A DNA stretch of 64,000 nt from Alphaproteobacteria bacterium (GCA_017308375.1 JAFKEW010000015.1:1-64000), one strand, 5' to 3'. Shown: positions 45,367 to 54,539, counted from the stretch's first letter. The notes: generated by a model from the sequence alone, not told the origin. Translations and numbers: made by a program.

Positions 45367-46038
45367 ATGGAACCCGAGCTGATACGGCCGGTGCAGCCCA
45401 TAGCCGCCAAGGCGCTGGGCAAGCGCGAGAAAACCAAGGAGAAGAACCGGCTTCTGATTCTGGAAGCCGCCCGCCGCGTGTTCGCCGAAATGGGTTATGG
45501 TGCCACAACGGTGCGAGACATCATTCGCGAAACCCCGCTCGCGTCCGGCACCTTCTACAACTACTTCAAATCGAAAGAGGAAGTGTTCCAGGCCATCCGG
45601 GACGAAAGCGCACTGCGCATCCGGCCCCGCCTGCGTGAGGAGCGGGTGAAGGCGAAGACGATCGAGGAATTCATCTCCGGCACCTTCAGGACCTTTTTTC
45701 AGTACGTCTATGACGATCAGGGAAATTTTCAGGCCATTCGCCGCAACCGTACCGATGCGCTGCGCATCCGGATGGATACGCCGGAGATCATCGCCGGTTT
45801 CGAGGAACTGCGAGAGGATATCGAGACCGCCATCGCCAACGGGTTGTTTCCGCCGATCAATGCCGACTTCCTGATGGCCGCCATTGTTGGCGTGGCGTTT
45901 GAGATCGCCGAACGCATGCTGGCGGAGGAGGGGCGGGATCCGGCGGCGGCGGCTGCCTTCGCTACCGCATTGTTCATGGGTGGGGTCCGCACGCTTCCCC
46001 ATCGTGTCATGCCGCGGGCAGAGGCAGGTCAGGCATGA
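45367..46038 (+). CDS. TetR/AcrR family transcriptional regulator
   Basis: The 223-residue protein has a TetR-type N-terminal DNA-binding domain (ILEAARRVFAEMGYGATTVR, then ASGTFYNYFKSKEEVFQAI) and an all-helical ligand domain. I chose the ATG at 45367, after GAGGA; one at 45346 is also in frame. The 3' end overlaps the quinone oxidoreductase start by four bases (ATGA), so both are in one operon. It is divergent from the thioesterase pair. The ligand is unknown; a fatty-acyl or quinone-like compound would fit the neighbours. Confidence 0.9.
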   Translation: MEPELIRPVQPIAAKALGKREKTKEKNRLLILEAARRVFAEMGYGATTVRDIIRETPLASGTFYNYFKSKEEVFQAIRDESALRIRPRLREERVKAKTIEEFISGTFRTFFQYVYDDQGNFQAIRRNRTDALRIRMDTPEIIAGFEELREDIETAIANGLFPPINADFLMAAIVGVAFEIAERMLAEEGRDPAAAAAFATALFMGGVRTLPHRVMPRAEAGQA

Positions 46039-47003
46039 AGGCGTTTGTTTGTCATGCGACTGACGAAGATATCGCCTCGGTCAAGCTGGAGAACTGGCAA
46101 CTGCCGCCGCTCGGTAATGACGATGTGCGGATTCGCGTGCGCGCCGCCGCGGTCAATTTTCCCGATATCCTGACCATTCAGGGCAAGTATCAGCACAAGC
46201 CGCCCTTGCCATACGTGCCGGGCATGGAAGCGGCGGGCGATGTGATCGCGGTGGGAAATCATGTCGCCAACTTCAAGGTCGGCGACCGGGTGATCGCGAG
46301 CGGTATCGGCAGCTTCGCGGAAGAAAAGCAGGTGCCATCTTCCGCTGTGCGTCTGATTCCCGGCCCGATTGATTACGATGTTGCTGCCGGCTTCACGGCC
46401 GCCTATCTCACGGCCTATGTCGCGCTTGTCCGCCGGGCCAACCTGCAACGGGGCGAATGGCTTCTGGTGCATGGTGCGGCTGGTGGCGTCGGTCTTGCGG
46501 CGGTCGATCTCGGCCGCCTGCTGGGTGCGCGTGTGATTGCCACGGCCTCAAGTCATGAAAAGCGCAGCTTCCTGAAATCCTATGGTGCGCAGCATGTGCT
46601 GCCACCGGATGATTTCCGCGAATCCGTGAAAACGATCACCGGCGGTCTTGGTGCCGATGTGATCTACGATCCTGTGGGCGGCGATGTGTTCGATCAGTCG
46701 GTGCGCTGCATTGCGTTCGACGGGCGCATTCTGGTGGTGGGTTTCACCAGCGGCCGGATTCCGACCATCAGTGTCAACATGCCGTTGATCAAAGGCTATT
46801 CGATCATGGGTGTGCGGGCCGGCGAATATGGCCGCAAATTTCCGGATCGCGGGCGGGAGAATATTGCCGCCATTGACCGCATGCTCGCGGCAGGCCGCCT
46901 GAACCCGCATATCCATGCACGGCTGCCGCTTGCGCGCGCGATTGACGCCATGCGTCTGCTGCAGGAGCGGGAGGCTATCGGCAAGGTCATCGTGGAGGCC
47001 TGA
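46035..47003 (+). CDS. NADPH:quinone oxidoreductase-like MDR family protein
   Basis: This zinc-free medium-chain dehydrogenase/reductase has 322 residues. It has the GroES-like N-terminus (AAAVNFPDILTIQGKY, PYVPGMEAAGDVIAVG), the Rossmann motif HGAAGGVGLAAVDL, and VGFTSGRIP with C-terminal IGKVIVEA. It lacks the structural zinc cysteines, as in QOR enzymes. Translation is coupled to tetR. The 3' end overlaps a hairpin shared with leuB. Confidence 0.88.
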   Translation: MKAFVCHATDEDIASVKLENWQLPPLGNDDVRIRVRAAAVNFPDILTIQGKYQHKPPLPYVPGMEAAGDVIAVGNHVANFKVGDRVIASGIGSFAEEKQVPSSAVRLIPGPIDYDVAAGFTAAYLTAYVALVRRANLQRGEWLLVHGAAGGVGLAAVDLGRLLGARVIATASSHEKRSFLKSYGAQHVLPPDDFRESVKTITGGLGADVIYDPVGGDVFDQSVRCIAFDGRILVVGFTSGRIPTISVNMPLIKGYSIMGVRAGEYGRKFPDRGRENIAAIDRMLAAGRLNPHIHARLPLARAIDAMRLLQEREAIGKVIVEA

Positions 47004-47021
47004 AGGCGTTACCTTCAGGCC
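46997..47021. terminator. Hairpin over both convergent stop codons (quinone reductase and leuB)
   Basis: GGCCTGAAGG (46997-47006) pairs perfectly with CCTTCAGGCC (47012-47021), loop 5 bases. The quinone reductase stop TGA (47001-47003) lies in the left arm and the leuB stop (47015-47017) in the right arm. Each message would end in the same hairpin. No T-run is present on either side. Confidence 0.6.
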
Positions 47022-48121
47022 GCCTTGTCGAGTGCCTTCAAGATAGCGTTGGTCATTTCCGCCGTCCCGGCCTTGGTCATGCCAGGCTGCATGATATCGC
47101 CGGTGCGGTAGCCTTCGGCCAGCACGTGCTCCACCGCCTGTTCCAGAAGCCGCGCGTCTTCCACCCGCTGAAAGGAATAACGCAGGCACATGGCCAGCGA
47201 CAAAAGGCACGCGATGGGGTTGGCAAGGCCCTGGCCCGCAATATCCGGCGCGCTGCCGTGTACCGGTTCGTAAAGCGCGGGCTGACGGCCGGTTTTCGGG
47301 TCCTTGGCACCGAGTGATGCGCTGGGCAACATGCCGATGGAACCGGTGAGCTGCGCCGCTTCGTCCGAAAGAATGTCGCCGAACAGATTGTCGGTCACGA
47401 TCACGTCCAGCGATTTCGGATTGCGCACAAGCTGCATGGCGCAATTGTCGGCCAGAATGTGGGTCAACGCGACATCGGGAAATTCCGTGTCGTGAACCTT
47501 CTGCACTTCCTCCCGCCACAGGATGCCGGTGTGCATCACATTGGATTTCTCGACCGACGCCACCTTCTTGCCGCGCAGGCGCGCAAGCTCGAAGGCCACG
47601 CGGGCAATGCGCTGGACTTCGCCGGTGGTGTAAACCTGCGTATCCACGGCACGACGCGAACCGTCGCCAAGCGTGGAGATACCGCGGGGCTCACCGAAAT
47701 AGACCCCGCCCGTCAGTTCGCGCACGATCAGAAGATCAAGACCTGAAACGATTTCCGGCTTGAGGGAGGAGGCGTCCTTCAGCGCGTCAAAGCACAGCGC
47801 CGGCCGCAGATTGGCGAACAGCTCAAGGTCTTTGCGCAGGCGCAGAAGTCCACGCTCCGCCCGCTTCTCGAATGGCAGCTTGTCCCATTGGGGACCGCCG
47901 ACAGCGCCGAACAGCACTGCATCGGCCGCCTTGGCCTTCGCCATCATCTGGTCGGTGGCAGGTACGCCATGGGTCTCATAAGAAATGCCGCCAACCAGAT
48001 CCTCTTCAATCGCAAAGGAGAGGTTTCGGTTCTGCGAGAACCAGCCCAGTACGCGGCGCGTTTCGATCATGACTTCGGGCCCGATGCCGTCACCGGGCAG
48101 AAGCAGGAGATTGTAGGTCAT
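47015..48121 (-). CDS. leuB: 3-isopropylmalate dehydrogenase
   Basis: LeuB oxidises 3-isopropylmalate in leucine synthesis. The 368-residue protein has the N-terminal [11 protein letters not shown], the substrate loop [37 protein letters not shown], the catalytic Tyr in [27 protein letters not shown] with the metal Asp, and [14 protein letters not shown]. In many Alphaproteobacteria leuD directly precedes leuB; here an enoyl-CoA hydratase-like gene lies between, ending two bases before leuB. Confidence 0.96.
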   Translation of the reverse strand: MTYNLLLLPGDGIGPEVMIETRRVLGWFSQNRNLSFAIEEDLVGGISYETHGVPATDQMMAKAKAADAVLFGAVGGPQWDKLPFEKRAERGLLRLRKDLELFANLRPALCFDALKDASSLKPEIVSGLDLLIVRELTGGVYFGEPRGISTLGDGSRRAVDTQVYTTGEVQRIARVAFELARLRGKKVASVEKSNVMHTGILWREEVQKVHDTEFPDVALTHILADNCAMQLVRNPKSLDVIVTDNLFGDILSDEAAQLTGSIGMLPSASLGAKDPKTGRQPALYEPVHGSAPDIAGQGLANPIACLLSLAMCLRYSFQRVEDARLLEQAVEHVLAEGYRTGDIMQPGMTKAGTAEMTNAILKALDKAA

Positions 48122-48123
48122 TT

Positions 48124-48864
48124 TTATTTCCGCATTTTGGCGAGGCGGGCTGCGGTTTCAGTTCCGCGCCCCTCGCTTCGGTGAATTTCGTGGGCAAGCC
48201 CTGCACGCAGGGGCAAGCCGTCGGTATCGTCGATCAGCTTTTTGATCGCCCGGCTGGAGCGCCAGGAATTCGCCAGCACATCGGCGGTGAATTTCGCCAC
48301 CGCGGCATCCAGCTCCGCATCGGGCACGCAGAAATTGGCCAACCCTATCGTTTCGGCATCCCGGCCGCCGTAGAAGCGCGCACTGAACGACATTTCAAGC
48401 GCCTTGGCCCGGCCGATGCGGCGCGGCAGGCGTTGGCTCAACCCCCATACCGGCACCAGATCCCATTTGCCATGCGTGTCGCCGAATTTTGCGGATTCGG
48501 CGGCGATGATGATGTCGGCGGCCAGCGCAAGCTCCAGCCCGCCGGTCAGGCAATGGCCCTGAACCGCGGCTACCACCGGCATTGGCAGGCTGGCCAGCCG
48601 TTCCACCGTCATGCTGCGGAAGCGGGAGTTGTCGCTTTCGTCAAACACGCCGCCCAGATCGTCGAGATCATTGCCGGCACAGAAGCTACGGCCAGTGCCG
48701 CGCAACAGAACACAGCCCACCTTGTCCGGATTGGCGGTAATGAAATCGGCGTGCGCTGCGAGTGCCTTGAAGGTTTCGAAGTTCAGCGCGTTCAGTTTGT
48801 CGGGGCGGTTGAGCGTCAGTGTGCACAAGCCGTCCTTCAGGTCACGCAACACCGCTTCGCTCAT
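48124..48864 (-). CDS. Enoyl-CoA hydratase/isomerase family protein
   Basis: The 246-residue crotonase-fold protein has an oxyanion hole formed by [13 protein letters not shown] and [15 protein letters not shown]. Of the two glutamates used by true hydratases, the first (E111 in GLELALAAD) is present. The second is missing: [13 protein letters not shown] has Thr/His/Gly where PE is normal. It may thus be an isomerase or another crotonase-type enzyme. It lies between leuD and leuB, all on the same strand with tiny gaps, so it is transcribed with leucine genes. A leucine-linked role is not shown. Confidence 0.83.
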   Translation of the reverse strand: MSEAVLRDLKDGLCTLTLNRPDKLNALNFETFKALAAHADFITANPDKVGCVLLRGTGRSFCAGNDLDDLGGVFDESDNSRFRSMTVERLASLPMPVVAAVQGHCLTGGLELALAADIIIAAESAKFGDTHGKWDLVPVWGLSQRLPRRIGRAKALEMSFSARFYGGRDAETIGLANFCVPDAELDAAVAKFTADVLANSWRSSRAIKKLIDDTDGLPLRAGLAHEIHRSEGRGTETAARLAKMRK

Positions 48865-48875
48865 CGCAAGCCCCC

Positions 48876-49481
48876 TTACAGCCAGGCCGTTTGCGCTTTG
48901 CGCCGTGCCTCAAATGCGGAAATCTTGTCTTCGTTGCGCAAGGTCAGCGCAATATCGTCCCAGCCATTCAGCAGGCATTGTTTGCGGAAAGGGTCGATCT
49001 CAAAGTTGATGGTACCGCCATCGGGCCCATGGATTTCCTGCTTCGCCAGATCGACGGTGATCACCGCATTGGCGCCGCGCTCCGCATCGTCCAGCAGTTT
49101 GTCGATGTCTTCCTGCGGCAGCTTGATCGGCAGAATGCCGTTCTTGAAGCAGTTGTTGTAGAAAATATCGGCGAAAGACGGGGCCAGCACCACGCGGATG
49201 CCGAAATCAAGCAGGGCCCAGGGTGCGTGCTCCCGGCTCGACCCGCAGCCGAAATTCTCACCGGCCACAAGAATTTGCGCCTTGCGGTAGGCCGGCTTGT
49301 TCAGCACGAAATCGGGGTTTTCGCTGCCGTCGGCATTGGTGCGCATTTCAAAGAACAGCGCCTTGCCCAATCCGGTGCGTTTGATGGTTTTCAGGAAGTT
49401 CTTGGGGATGATCATGTCGGTATCGACGTTGATCATCGGCAGGGGGGCGGCAACCCCCGTCAGGGTGGTGAATGGTTCCAT
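48876..49481 (-). CDS. leuD: 3-isopropylmalate dehydratase small subunit
   Basis: LeuD forms isopropylmalate isomerase with LeuC. The 201-residue protein has [28 protein letters not shown], the swivel-domain signature [17 protein letters not shown], and the [17 protein letters not shown] stretch. The length is normal. leuC is not in this window. It starts 11 bases after the Kir channel gene on the same strand. Confidence 0.96.
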   Translation of the reverse strand: MEPFTTLTGVAAPLPMINVDTDMIIPKNFLKTIKRTGLGKALFFEMRTNADGSENPDFVLNKPAYRKAQILVAGENFGCGSSREHAPWALLDFGIRVVLAPSFADIFYNNCFKNGILPIKLPQEDIDKLLDDAERGANAVITVDLAKQEIHGPDGGTINFEIDPFRKQCLLNGWDDIALTLRNEDKISAFEARRKAQTAWL

Positions 49482-49492
49482 GGCGGCGGAAA

Positions 49493-50428
49493 TTAGCCTT
49501 TGGGCGCACCGCGCTCAAGCGTGCTGAATGGCGCGGTATCGTGGAATTTGGCCAGATCGACCACGCGGCGCCCATTGGGCAGCGCTCCCAGAACATCCAC
49601 GAAATAGCGATTCCACAGGATGTCGTCCGGCGCGTAAGTGTGACGGGCATAAATGCGGTCGGCCAAGGTGTCGTCGGTACCGCTTAAAAGCACCAGGATT
49701 TCGGCCTGCGCGTCCTTCAATCCTTCGGTTGTGGCGCCGTGAAGCGGGCTCTTTTCATCGATGTGATGCATGATGGTCCAGGACAGCGCGAAGAGAGACG
49801 TGCGCTGGCGTACCACTTTCAGGTCCTCAAAGCGGCGCATTGTCACCCCTTCGGCCGAAGTCGCCTGAAAGGCCAGTGTGACGGTCACTTCCGCCTCCAG
49901 CACCGCATTGCCGCGCTGGTTGGCGGCCCGCAGCATCAGTGTGGGCACCCCGTCATAGGGTGCGACCACCGCGACATTGCTGAACAGGATGCGTCCGAAC
50001 GGCCGCGAAATCCGCGCGAAGATCACGCCGGTAAGGATGGCGAGGTTCAGGATGCCGAAAAACGCCTCCACCACCACGACAACATTGGTGTAAGTCGATT
50101 TCGGCAGCATCGCATTGTAGTTGAGCGAGCCGATGGTCTCGACACTGAACAGGAATGCGTCCCAAAAATTGCCGGGCCGCGCGTTGGTGATGCCTTGCGG
50201 ATCTGCCATGTAGGCGATAGCAAACATCGTGTTGATGATAATGAAGACAAAGGCGACCCCGAGGAAAAACACTAACCAGGGCACGGTCAGGATCGGGTGA
50301 TAAATATCGGTCCAGCGGCTTCGGTCCTGGCCTTTGATGATGGCCATGCGCTGACGTGGCCGTTTGCGCGTGGGCTTGCCGAAACGCGGCGGCTTTTCCT
50401 TCGGTTGCTTTATATTGTGAACCGCCAT
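49493..50428 (-). CDS. Inward-rectifier (KirBac-like) channel with a non-canonical selectivity filter
   Basis: The 311-residue protein matches KirBac proteins along its length: two membrane helices (about 47-72 and 112-138), a pore helix ([11 protein letters not shown]), and a C-terminal immunoglobulin-like gating domain ([41 protein letters not shown]). The filter, TVGYGD in KirBac1.1, reads S101-L-N-Y-N-A here, so both filter glycines are Asn. That should change or abolish K+ selectivity. The frame is intact and the rest of the channel well conserved, so it does not look like a decaying gene. ATG at 50428; a TTG precedes it. It lies upstream of leuD. Confidence 0.87.
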   Translation of the reverse strand: MAVHNIKQPKEKPPRFGKPTRKRPRQRMAIIKGQDRSRWTDIYHPILTVPWLVFFLGVAFVFIIINTMFAIAYMADPQGITNARPGNFWDAFLFSVETIGSLNYNAMLPKSTYTNVVVVVEAFFGILNLAILTGVIFARISRPFGRILFSNVAVVAPYDGVPTLMLRAANQRGNAVLEAEVTVTLAFQATSAEGVTMRRFEDLKVVRQRTSLFALSWTIMHHIDEKSPLHGATTEGLKDAQAEILVLLSGTDDTLADRIYARHTYAPDDILWNRYFVDVLGALPNGRRVVDLAKFHDTAPFSTLERGAPKG

Positions 50429-50490
50429 CAAGCCCGAACCTGCGATTGCGTTTGAACTTTAGCAGGTCCTGTTCCGGCGCAATGCCACAA

Positions 50491-50886
50491 TCAGCGGTGC
50501 AGACCCTTGACCCGGAGCGCCCGCAGATAGGCGTCCCATTTGGTCTCGAAATCCCGCCCCAGTTCGTGCAGGTAATCCCAGCTGTAGAGCCCGGTGTCGT
50601 GGCCGTCATCGAACAGAATGCGAACCGCGTAATTGCCGACCGGTTCCAGATTCTTGATCTTCACCTGGCGCTTGCCGCCGACAATGCGTTTGTCTTCGCC
50701 GCCATGACCCTGAACCTCGGCACTGGGCGATTCCACCCGAAGATATTCGGCCGACAGGGAGTAGCGTTCGCCGGTATCGAAGCTGACGGAAAGCTGCGTC
50801 TTCTCCGGATCGAGCCGCAATTCGCTGGGCCAGGGCCGTGTTGCCGCTTCACGCATGATCTCAGGCCTGTCTTTGCTCGTCGTCAT
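50491..50886 (-). CDS. DUF971 (gamma-butyrobetaine hydroxylase N-terminal-like) protein
   Basis: The 131-residue protein has the DUF971 pattern [19 protein letters not shown], then [36 protein letters not shown] and YLHELG. This domain is often next to, or fused with, iron-sulfur cluster carriers and dioxygenases. The usual metal-binding cysteines are not seen. The ATG at 50886 overlaps the Trm112 gene by 26 bases; an ATG at 50856 would give ten residues fewer and no overlap. Function is unknown. Confidence 0.82.
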   Translation of the reverse strand: MTTSKDRPEIMREAATRPWPSELRLDPEKTQLSVSFDTGERYSLSAEYLRVESPSAEVQGHGGEDKRIVGGKRQVKIKNLEPVGNYAVRILFDDGHDTGLYSWDYLHELGRDFETKWDAYLRALRVKGLHR

Positions 50887-51052
50887 TCAGGGGCCGCGCT
50901 TCGTCGGGCAGCATGATGGGGATGCCGTTGCGCACGGGGTAGGCAAGGCCTGCCTGCCTGCTGACCAGCTCCTGCTTCTCACGATCGTAGTACAGAGGCC
51001 CTTTGGTCAGGGGGCAGACAAGGATTTCGAGCAATTTGGGATCGGGTTCCAT
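50861..51052 (-). CDS. Trm112/YcaR family small protein
   Basis: The 63-residue protein starts [20 protein letters not shown] and continues with [17 protein letters not shown], the Trm112/UPF0434 signature. In Archaea and Eukarya Trm112 activates methyltransferases; the bacterial proteins are not characterised in detail. Only one of the zinc cysteines (VCPL) is present, as in YcaR. The start ATG overlaps the upstream stop (TGATG). It belongs to a tight cluster on the minus strand. Confidence 0.87.
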   Translation of the reverse strand: MEPDPKLLEILVCPLTKGPLYYDREKQELVSRQAGLAYPVRNGIPIMLPDEARPLNDDEQRQA

Positions 51053-51708
51053 CAGTTCATACTCTTGCCGCCGGCCGACTCGGCGCCGGACAATTCCAGC
51101 AGCGCGATCAGTGTGTCCACCCGCTCCTGCCAGCCGGGCGCTTCCAGAAGTGCCTGTTTTTCCGCCGGCTCGAACGGGCACAGCATGGCCAGTGCATTGA
51201 CCAGTGCTTCGGGCGGTGCAGTGGCCGCCGAATCCCAGTCGGCCTTCAGATCGCGCCGGGTCAGATAGGCTTTCAGGGCGGTCAGCAGGCGTTCGCGCGG
51301 CAACTGCGGATCGTTGAGCACGGCGAGATCGTTTGCATAAGGCGTATAATCGGCCGTGATCTGGCGATAGGGCGTGACCGCATCCAGTTCGCGCGCCACG
51401 CGGAAGCGGCAAATTCCGCTGAGCGTAATCAGATAGCGGCCATCCTCGGTTTCCTGAAAGGCCGTGATCTTGCCGGCGCAGCCCGCCTGCGTCAGCGGCG
51501 GCTTCAGGCTTGTGGCGCTGGTATCGTCTCGCGGCTGGATCATGCCGATCAGCCGCGGCCCGGCCAGCGCCGTGTCCACCATGGCAAGGTAGCGCGGCTC
51601 GAACACGTTCAGCGGCAATTGTCCGCGCGGCAGCAACAGCACGCTGGAAAGCGGAAACACCGGAATGGTGCGCGGCAATTCCTCTATGGAATGATAAAGG
51701 CGTGCCAC
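51052..51708 (-). CDS. Lon N-terminal (LON substrate-binding) domain protein
   Basis: The 218-residue protein consists only of a Lon-N domain: [31 protein letters not shown], then [23 protein letters not shown], and a helical tail. It has no AAA or protease domain, so it is not Lon itself. It may bind protein substrates. The likely start is GTG at 51708, eight bases after the cnoX stop; the frame upstream overlaps cnoX. It is coupled to the Trm112 gene. Confidence 0.85.
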   Translation of the reverse strand: MARLYHSIEELPRTIPVFPLSSVLLLPRGQLPLNVFEPRYLAMVDTALAGPRLIGMIQPRDDTSATSLKPPLTQAGCAGKITAFQETEDGRYLITLSGICRFRVARELDAVTPYRQITADYTPYANDLAVLNDPQLPRERLLTALKAYLTRRDLKADWDSAATAPPEALVNALAMLCPFEPAEKQALLEAPGWQERVDTLIALLELSGAESAGGKSMN

Positions 51709-51715
51709 GGAGGCC

Positions 51716-52666
51716 TCATGAAAACAGGATGGAGGAGAGCTTCCGCCGCGCCGCAATGGTGCGCGGATCGGTGGGGCCCATCGCTTCGAACAGCGTCACC
51801 AGATGCTTGCGCGCGGCGTCGTCATTCCAGGTACGATCGCGCCGCACCAGTTCGAGCAGCACGTCCATGGCCGTTTCGCGTTCGCCCTTGCCATCAAGCG
51901 CCAGCGCCAGATCGAAACGGGCCTGATGATTGTCGGGCTGGGTTTCCAGCAGCGAAACCAATTCGCCGACGCGGCCCGCAGCTTGCGCGGACTGTTCCTT
52001 CAATTTCAGTTCGGCTTCCACCGCGCGGATCGTTTCGTCACCCGCGCCGTCCGGGCGCACCAGGCCCAGGGTGTTTTTCGCCCGCTCGACATCGCCGCTA
52101 TGCAGGTAGCATCGTGCCAGCCCGGCCACCGCGCGCGGATGGCCTGGCTCGTCCTGCAGTACCTGGGCATAAGCCTGGGCGGCCAGCGCGATATCGCCAC
52201 TGGCGAAGGCGGCATCGGCGGCATCCAGCGTATCGCCCGCCGGGCTCGCGCCCGCGTCGCCGCCGGTCAGTTGCTGCATAAAGGCGCGCAATTGCGATTC
52301 GGGCAGTGCACCCATGAAACCGTCCACCGGCTGGCCGTTGCGGAAGGCGTAGACGGTCGGAATCGACTGGATGCGAAGCTGCTGGGCAATCTCGGGGTTC
52401 TCGTCAATGTTGACCTTGACCAGACGCACAGCCCCCCTGGCCTCGTTTACCAGCTTTTCCAGCGTCGGGCCGAGCTGCTTGCACGGCCCGCACCACGGCG
52501 CCCAGAAATCGACGATCACCGGCACCTCGCGCGAGGCGTCCAGGACGTCGGCCGTGAAGCTTTCCAGATTCGCGTCCTTGATGAAGGCCGAACTTTCCGC
52601 CGGTGCTGCCGCACTGGCGCCGGCGGAACTTTGTACAGGGCGGCCGCCAGGACCGATCAATGCCAT
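51716..52666 (-). CDS. cnoX: Thioredoxin-TPR protein CnoX (YbbN)
   Basis: CnoX (YbbN) protects and delivers proteins to chaperones under oxidative stress. The 316-residue protein has a thioredoxin domain (about 30-140) with an intact WCGPC (58-62) and a C-terminal TPR-like helical region (about 150-310). E. coli CnoX lacks the redox pair, but alphaproteobacterial members keep it and are thioredoxin-active. I chose the ATG at 52666; the frame upstream has no family similarity. It heads the cluster with the Lon-N, Trm112 and DUF971 genes. Confidence 0.88.
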   Translation of the reverse strand: MALIGPGGRPVQSSAGASAAAPAESSAFIKDANLESFTADVLDASREVPVIVDFWAPWCGPCKQLGPTLEKLVNEARGAVRLVKVNIDENPEIAQQLRIQSIPTVYAFRNGQPVDGFMGALPESQLRAFMQQLTGGDAGASPAGDTLDAADAAFASGDIALAAQAYAQVLQDEPGHPRAVAGLARCYLHSGDVERAKNTLGLVRPDGAGDETIRAVEAELKLKEQSAQAAGRVGELVSLLETQPDNHQARFDLALALDGKGERETAMDVLLELVRRDRTWNDDAARKHLVTLFEAMGPTDPRTIAARRKLSSILFS

Positions 52667-52863
52667 TGTCTTCTCCTCGCACCCATCCGCGTCCGGCGCA
52701 GATTCCAGGTGAGTTTTGTTCGGGTCGGGCCAACCTATACGCCGGTTCCGCTGACGGGACCAATCATCGGGCGGCCTGCCTGGCCCGTGCCTGACATAAA
52801 GTAGGACCTGTGCGCCCACCCGCCAAGCAGGATTGGCTGCGGCTGTGCTGCCAGCCTGCGGTT

Positions 52864-53388
52864 TCAACCGCGGGTGGGCAGAGCGGTGATCAGCGGTTCG
52901 TGGCCGGTTGCCTGTACAAATCGCATCAGATCGCCGGGCGTTACCGCGGTGGTGCGGTCGTTGCGCAGCGGGTGGAAATTCAGCAGCTCGAAGCCCAGAA
53001 GCCCATCGTCAAGGACAAGGCGAACCGTTCCCGCCTCATCGTTGATGAGGGCGAATGGCGTTACCGAACCGGGTGCAATGCCGAGATGGGCAAGCAGCAG
53101 TTCCGGCGCGCCGAACGAAAATCGTTGGCAGCCAAGCTGCCTGGCCAGCCGGTTGAGGTCGATCGTGAGATCGTCGCGGGCAACGACCAGCCACAATCCG
53201 CCCTTCCTGTCCTTCAGGAACAGGTTCTTGGTGTGGCCGCCCGGCTGACCGGCGTAAAGTGCAGCCGCCTCCTCCACCGTGAAAACAGGTGCGTGGATAT
53301 GTGTTTTCCACGGAATCCCGAGTGCACGGAAACGCGCGTAAACCGTTTCCTCGCGCACTTCCGGCGGCGGTAGCCCCTCTTCGCTCAC
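52864..53388 (-). CDS. YbaK/ProX-type aminoacyl-tRNA editing protein
   Basis: This trans-editing domain removes mischarged amino acids from tRNA. The 174-residue protein has TYARFRALGIPWKTHIHAPVFTVEEAA-like N-terminal features, GGHTKNLFLKDRKGG with the catalytic Lys, and CTRFGAP-like SFGAPELLLAHLGIAPGSVTPFAL. It resembles ProXp-ala/PrdX, which acts on Ala-tRNA(Pro). The start is GTG at 53388, overlapping the speE stop by four bases (GTGA), so translation is coupled to speE. Confidence 0.83.
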   Translation of the reverse strand: MSEEGLPPPEVREETVYARFRALGIPWKTHIHAPVFTVEEAAALYAGQPGGHTKNLFLKDRKGGLWLVVARDDLTIDLNRLARQLGCQRFSFGAPELLLAHLGIAPGSVTPFALINDEAGTVRLVLDDGLLGFELLNFHPLRNDRTTAVTPGDLMRFVQATGHEPLITALPTRG

Positions 53389-54281
53389 CCGCGCCGCCGT
53401 GCTTTTTTCTTTTTTGCCTTCGGTACCAGCCGCGCAATCCATTCCGGCAACGCAAAAGCCGCTTGGTGGATTTGCGGGTTGTAGTAGTCGGTCTTGAGAC
53501 CCGCACGGGCGAAGCGGGCACGCGCTTTGCGCGCACCATCCGCCGCCCCCAGCTTTCCCCGCCCCTTGCAAACCCAGGAAAGCGCCATGAAGCCGCCGAT
53601 ATAAGTCGGCACCACGGTCAGATAGACGCCGGATTGGGGGAAATAGCTGCCGATCTCACGCAACGCTTCGGAAAGCTCCTCCGGCTGGTAGAACGGCACG
53701 CCGGTCTGGAAGGTGGCGAAGCCGCCTGGCTTCAGCGCGCCCTTCACCCGGTCGTAGAAGGTTTCGCCGAACAGGGCCTTTCCCGGCCCCACCGGATCGG
53801 GCCGGTCGGCCACGATCAGGTCGAAACGGGCGCGATTCTCGCGGCGCCCCAGATATTCGAAGGCATCGGCAATCTCGATTTTCAGCCGCCGGTCGCGCTG
53901 CGCCTTGGCGTTGATGGCGGTGAAATGCTTCTTGCACAGCTCCACCACACGGCCGTCGATGTCGACCAGCACCACCTCTTTCACGCCGCGGTGCTTCAGC
54001 GCCTCGTCGGCGATGGAGAGATCGCCGCCGCCCACGATCATCACCCGCTCCACGCGGCCATGCTCCAGCATCGGCAAATGCGTCAGCATTTCGGCATAGG
54101 CGCTTTCGTCGCGGGTGGTGATCTGGACGATGCCGTCCAGCGTCATGACGCGGCCATTGGCGACCGTGTCGAAAATCTCGACGCGCTGATAGCGGGTTTT
54201 TTCGGCCGCGAGCGGCTTTCCTGCCACTTCCATGACCTGCGCATAACCTTTGTAGAGGCGTTCCTTGATCGTGGCGGGCAT
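53385..54281 (-). CDS. speE: Spermidine synthase
   Basis: SpeE transfers aminopropyl groups from decarboxylated SAM to putrescine. The 298-residue protein has YQRVEIFDT, MTLDGIVQITTRDESAYAEM, the SAM-site motif IVGGGDLSIADEALKH, VDIDGRVVELCKKHF, and DLIVADRPDPVGPGKALF. Canonical enzymes read GGGDGG and D-S/T-D-P here, so GGGDLS and DRPDP are variant but occur in relatives. I chose the ATG at 54281 (MPATIKERL). It is divergent from speD, which makes its co-substrate. The leader has a structured element at 54360-54409. Confidence 0.92.
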   Translation of the reverse strand: MPATIKERLYKGYAQVMEVAGKPLAAEKTRYQRVEIFDTVANGRVMTLDGIVQITTRDESAYAEMLTHLPMLEHGRVERVMIVGGGDLSIADEALKHRGVKEVVLVDIDGRVVELCKKHFTAINAKAQRDRRLKIEIADAFEYLGRRENRARFDLIVADRPDPVGPGKALFGETFYDRVKGALKPGGFATFQTGVPFYQPEELSEALREIGSYFPQSGVYLTVVPTYIGGFMALSWVCKGRGKLGAADGARKARARFARAGLKTDYYNPQIHQAAFALPEWIARLVPKAKKKKARRRG

Positions 54282-54359
54282 CGCGAAACCTTTCAGATTG
54301 TGACAATGCGGAGGCAGCTTTCGTGCTGCTGGATGGGCATTTTGCCCGGCTGCGTTCTT

Positions 54360-54409
54360 AGGCTGCGGCATCTGGAAGGTCCACCTTCGCGGCGCGTTGG
54401 CCGCAGCCT
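54360..54409 (-). promoter_or_regulatory. Structured leader of speE
   Basis: AGGCTGCGGC (54360-54369) pairs perfectly with GCCGCAGCCT (54400-54409). Inside it GAAGGT/ACCTTC (54375-54380 and 54383-54388) forms a second, tight hairpin. The element is about 80 bases upstream of the speE start, in the untranslated leader if transcription starts beyond 54410. It could be cis-regulatory. The function is not known. Confidence 0.5.
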
Positions 54410-54441
54410 GTGAAAAATTTGTCCCCGGGGTCCGAAAATTC

Positions 54442-54469
54442 TTGCATGAGGGGGGCCCGGGCCTATATT
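54442..54469 (+). promoter_or_regulatory. Putative speD promoter
   Basis: TTGCAT (54442-54447) and TATATT (54464-54469) are 16 bases apart, a near-consensus housekeeping promoter. Transcription from about 54476 would give a 130-base leader before the speD ATG. Confidence 0.65.
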
Positions 54470-54475
54470 TCGCTC

Positions 54476-54539
54476 GTCTCCCTCGGGGAGACAGAGCGGC
54501 GAGACGGCCTTCCGTCCGCCGCTTTCTTCTTAAGCGGCG
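54476..54539 (+). promoter_or_regulatory. speD leader with mutually exclusive hairpins
   Basis: The first hairpin is GTCTCCC/GGGAGAC (54476-54492). Next, CGCCGC (54517-54522) can pair with either of two identical GCGGCG copies: upstream (54496-54501, extended by ACGG/CCGT) or downstream (54534-54539). Only one can form at a time. Such a switch is typical for riboswitches or translational attenuators. The gene makes a polyamine precursor from SAM, so SAM or a polyamine is a plausible signal, but this is inference. Confidence 0.5.
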
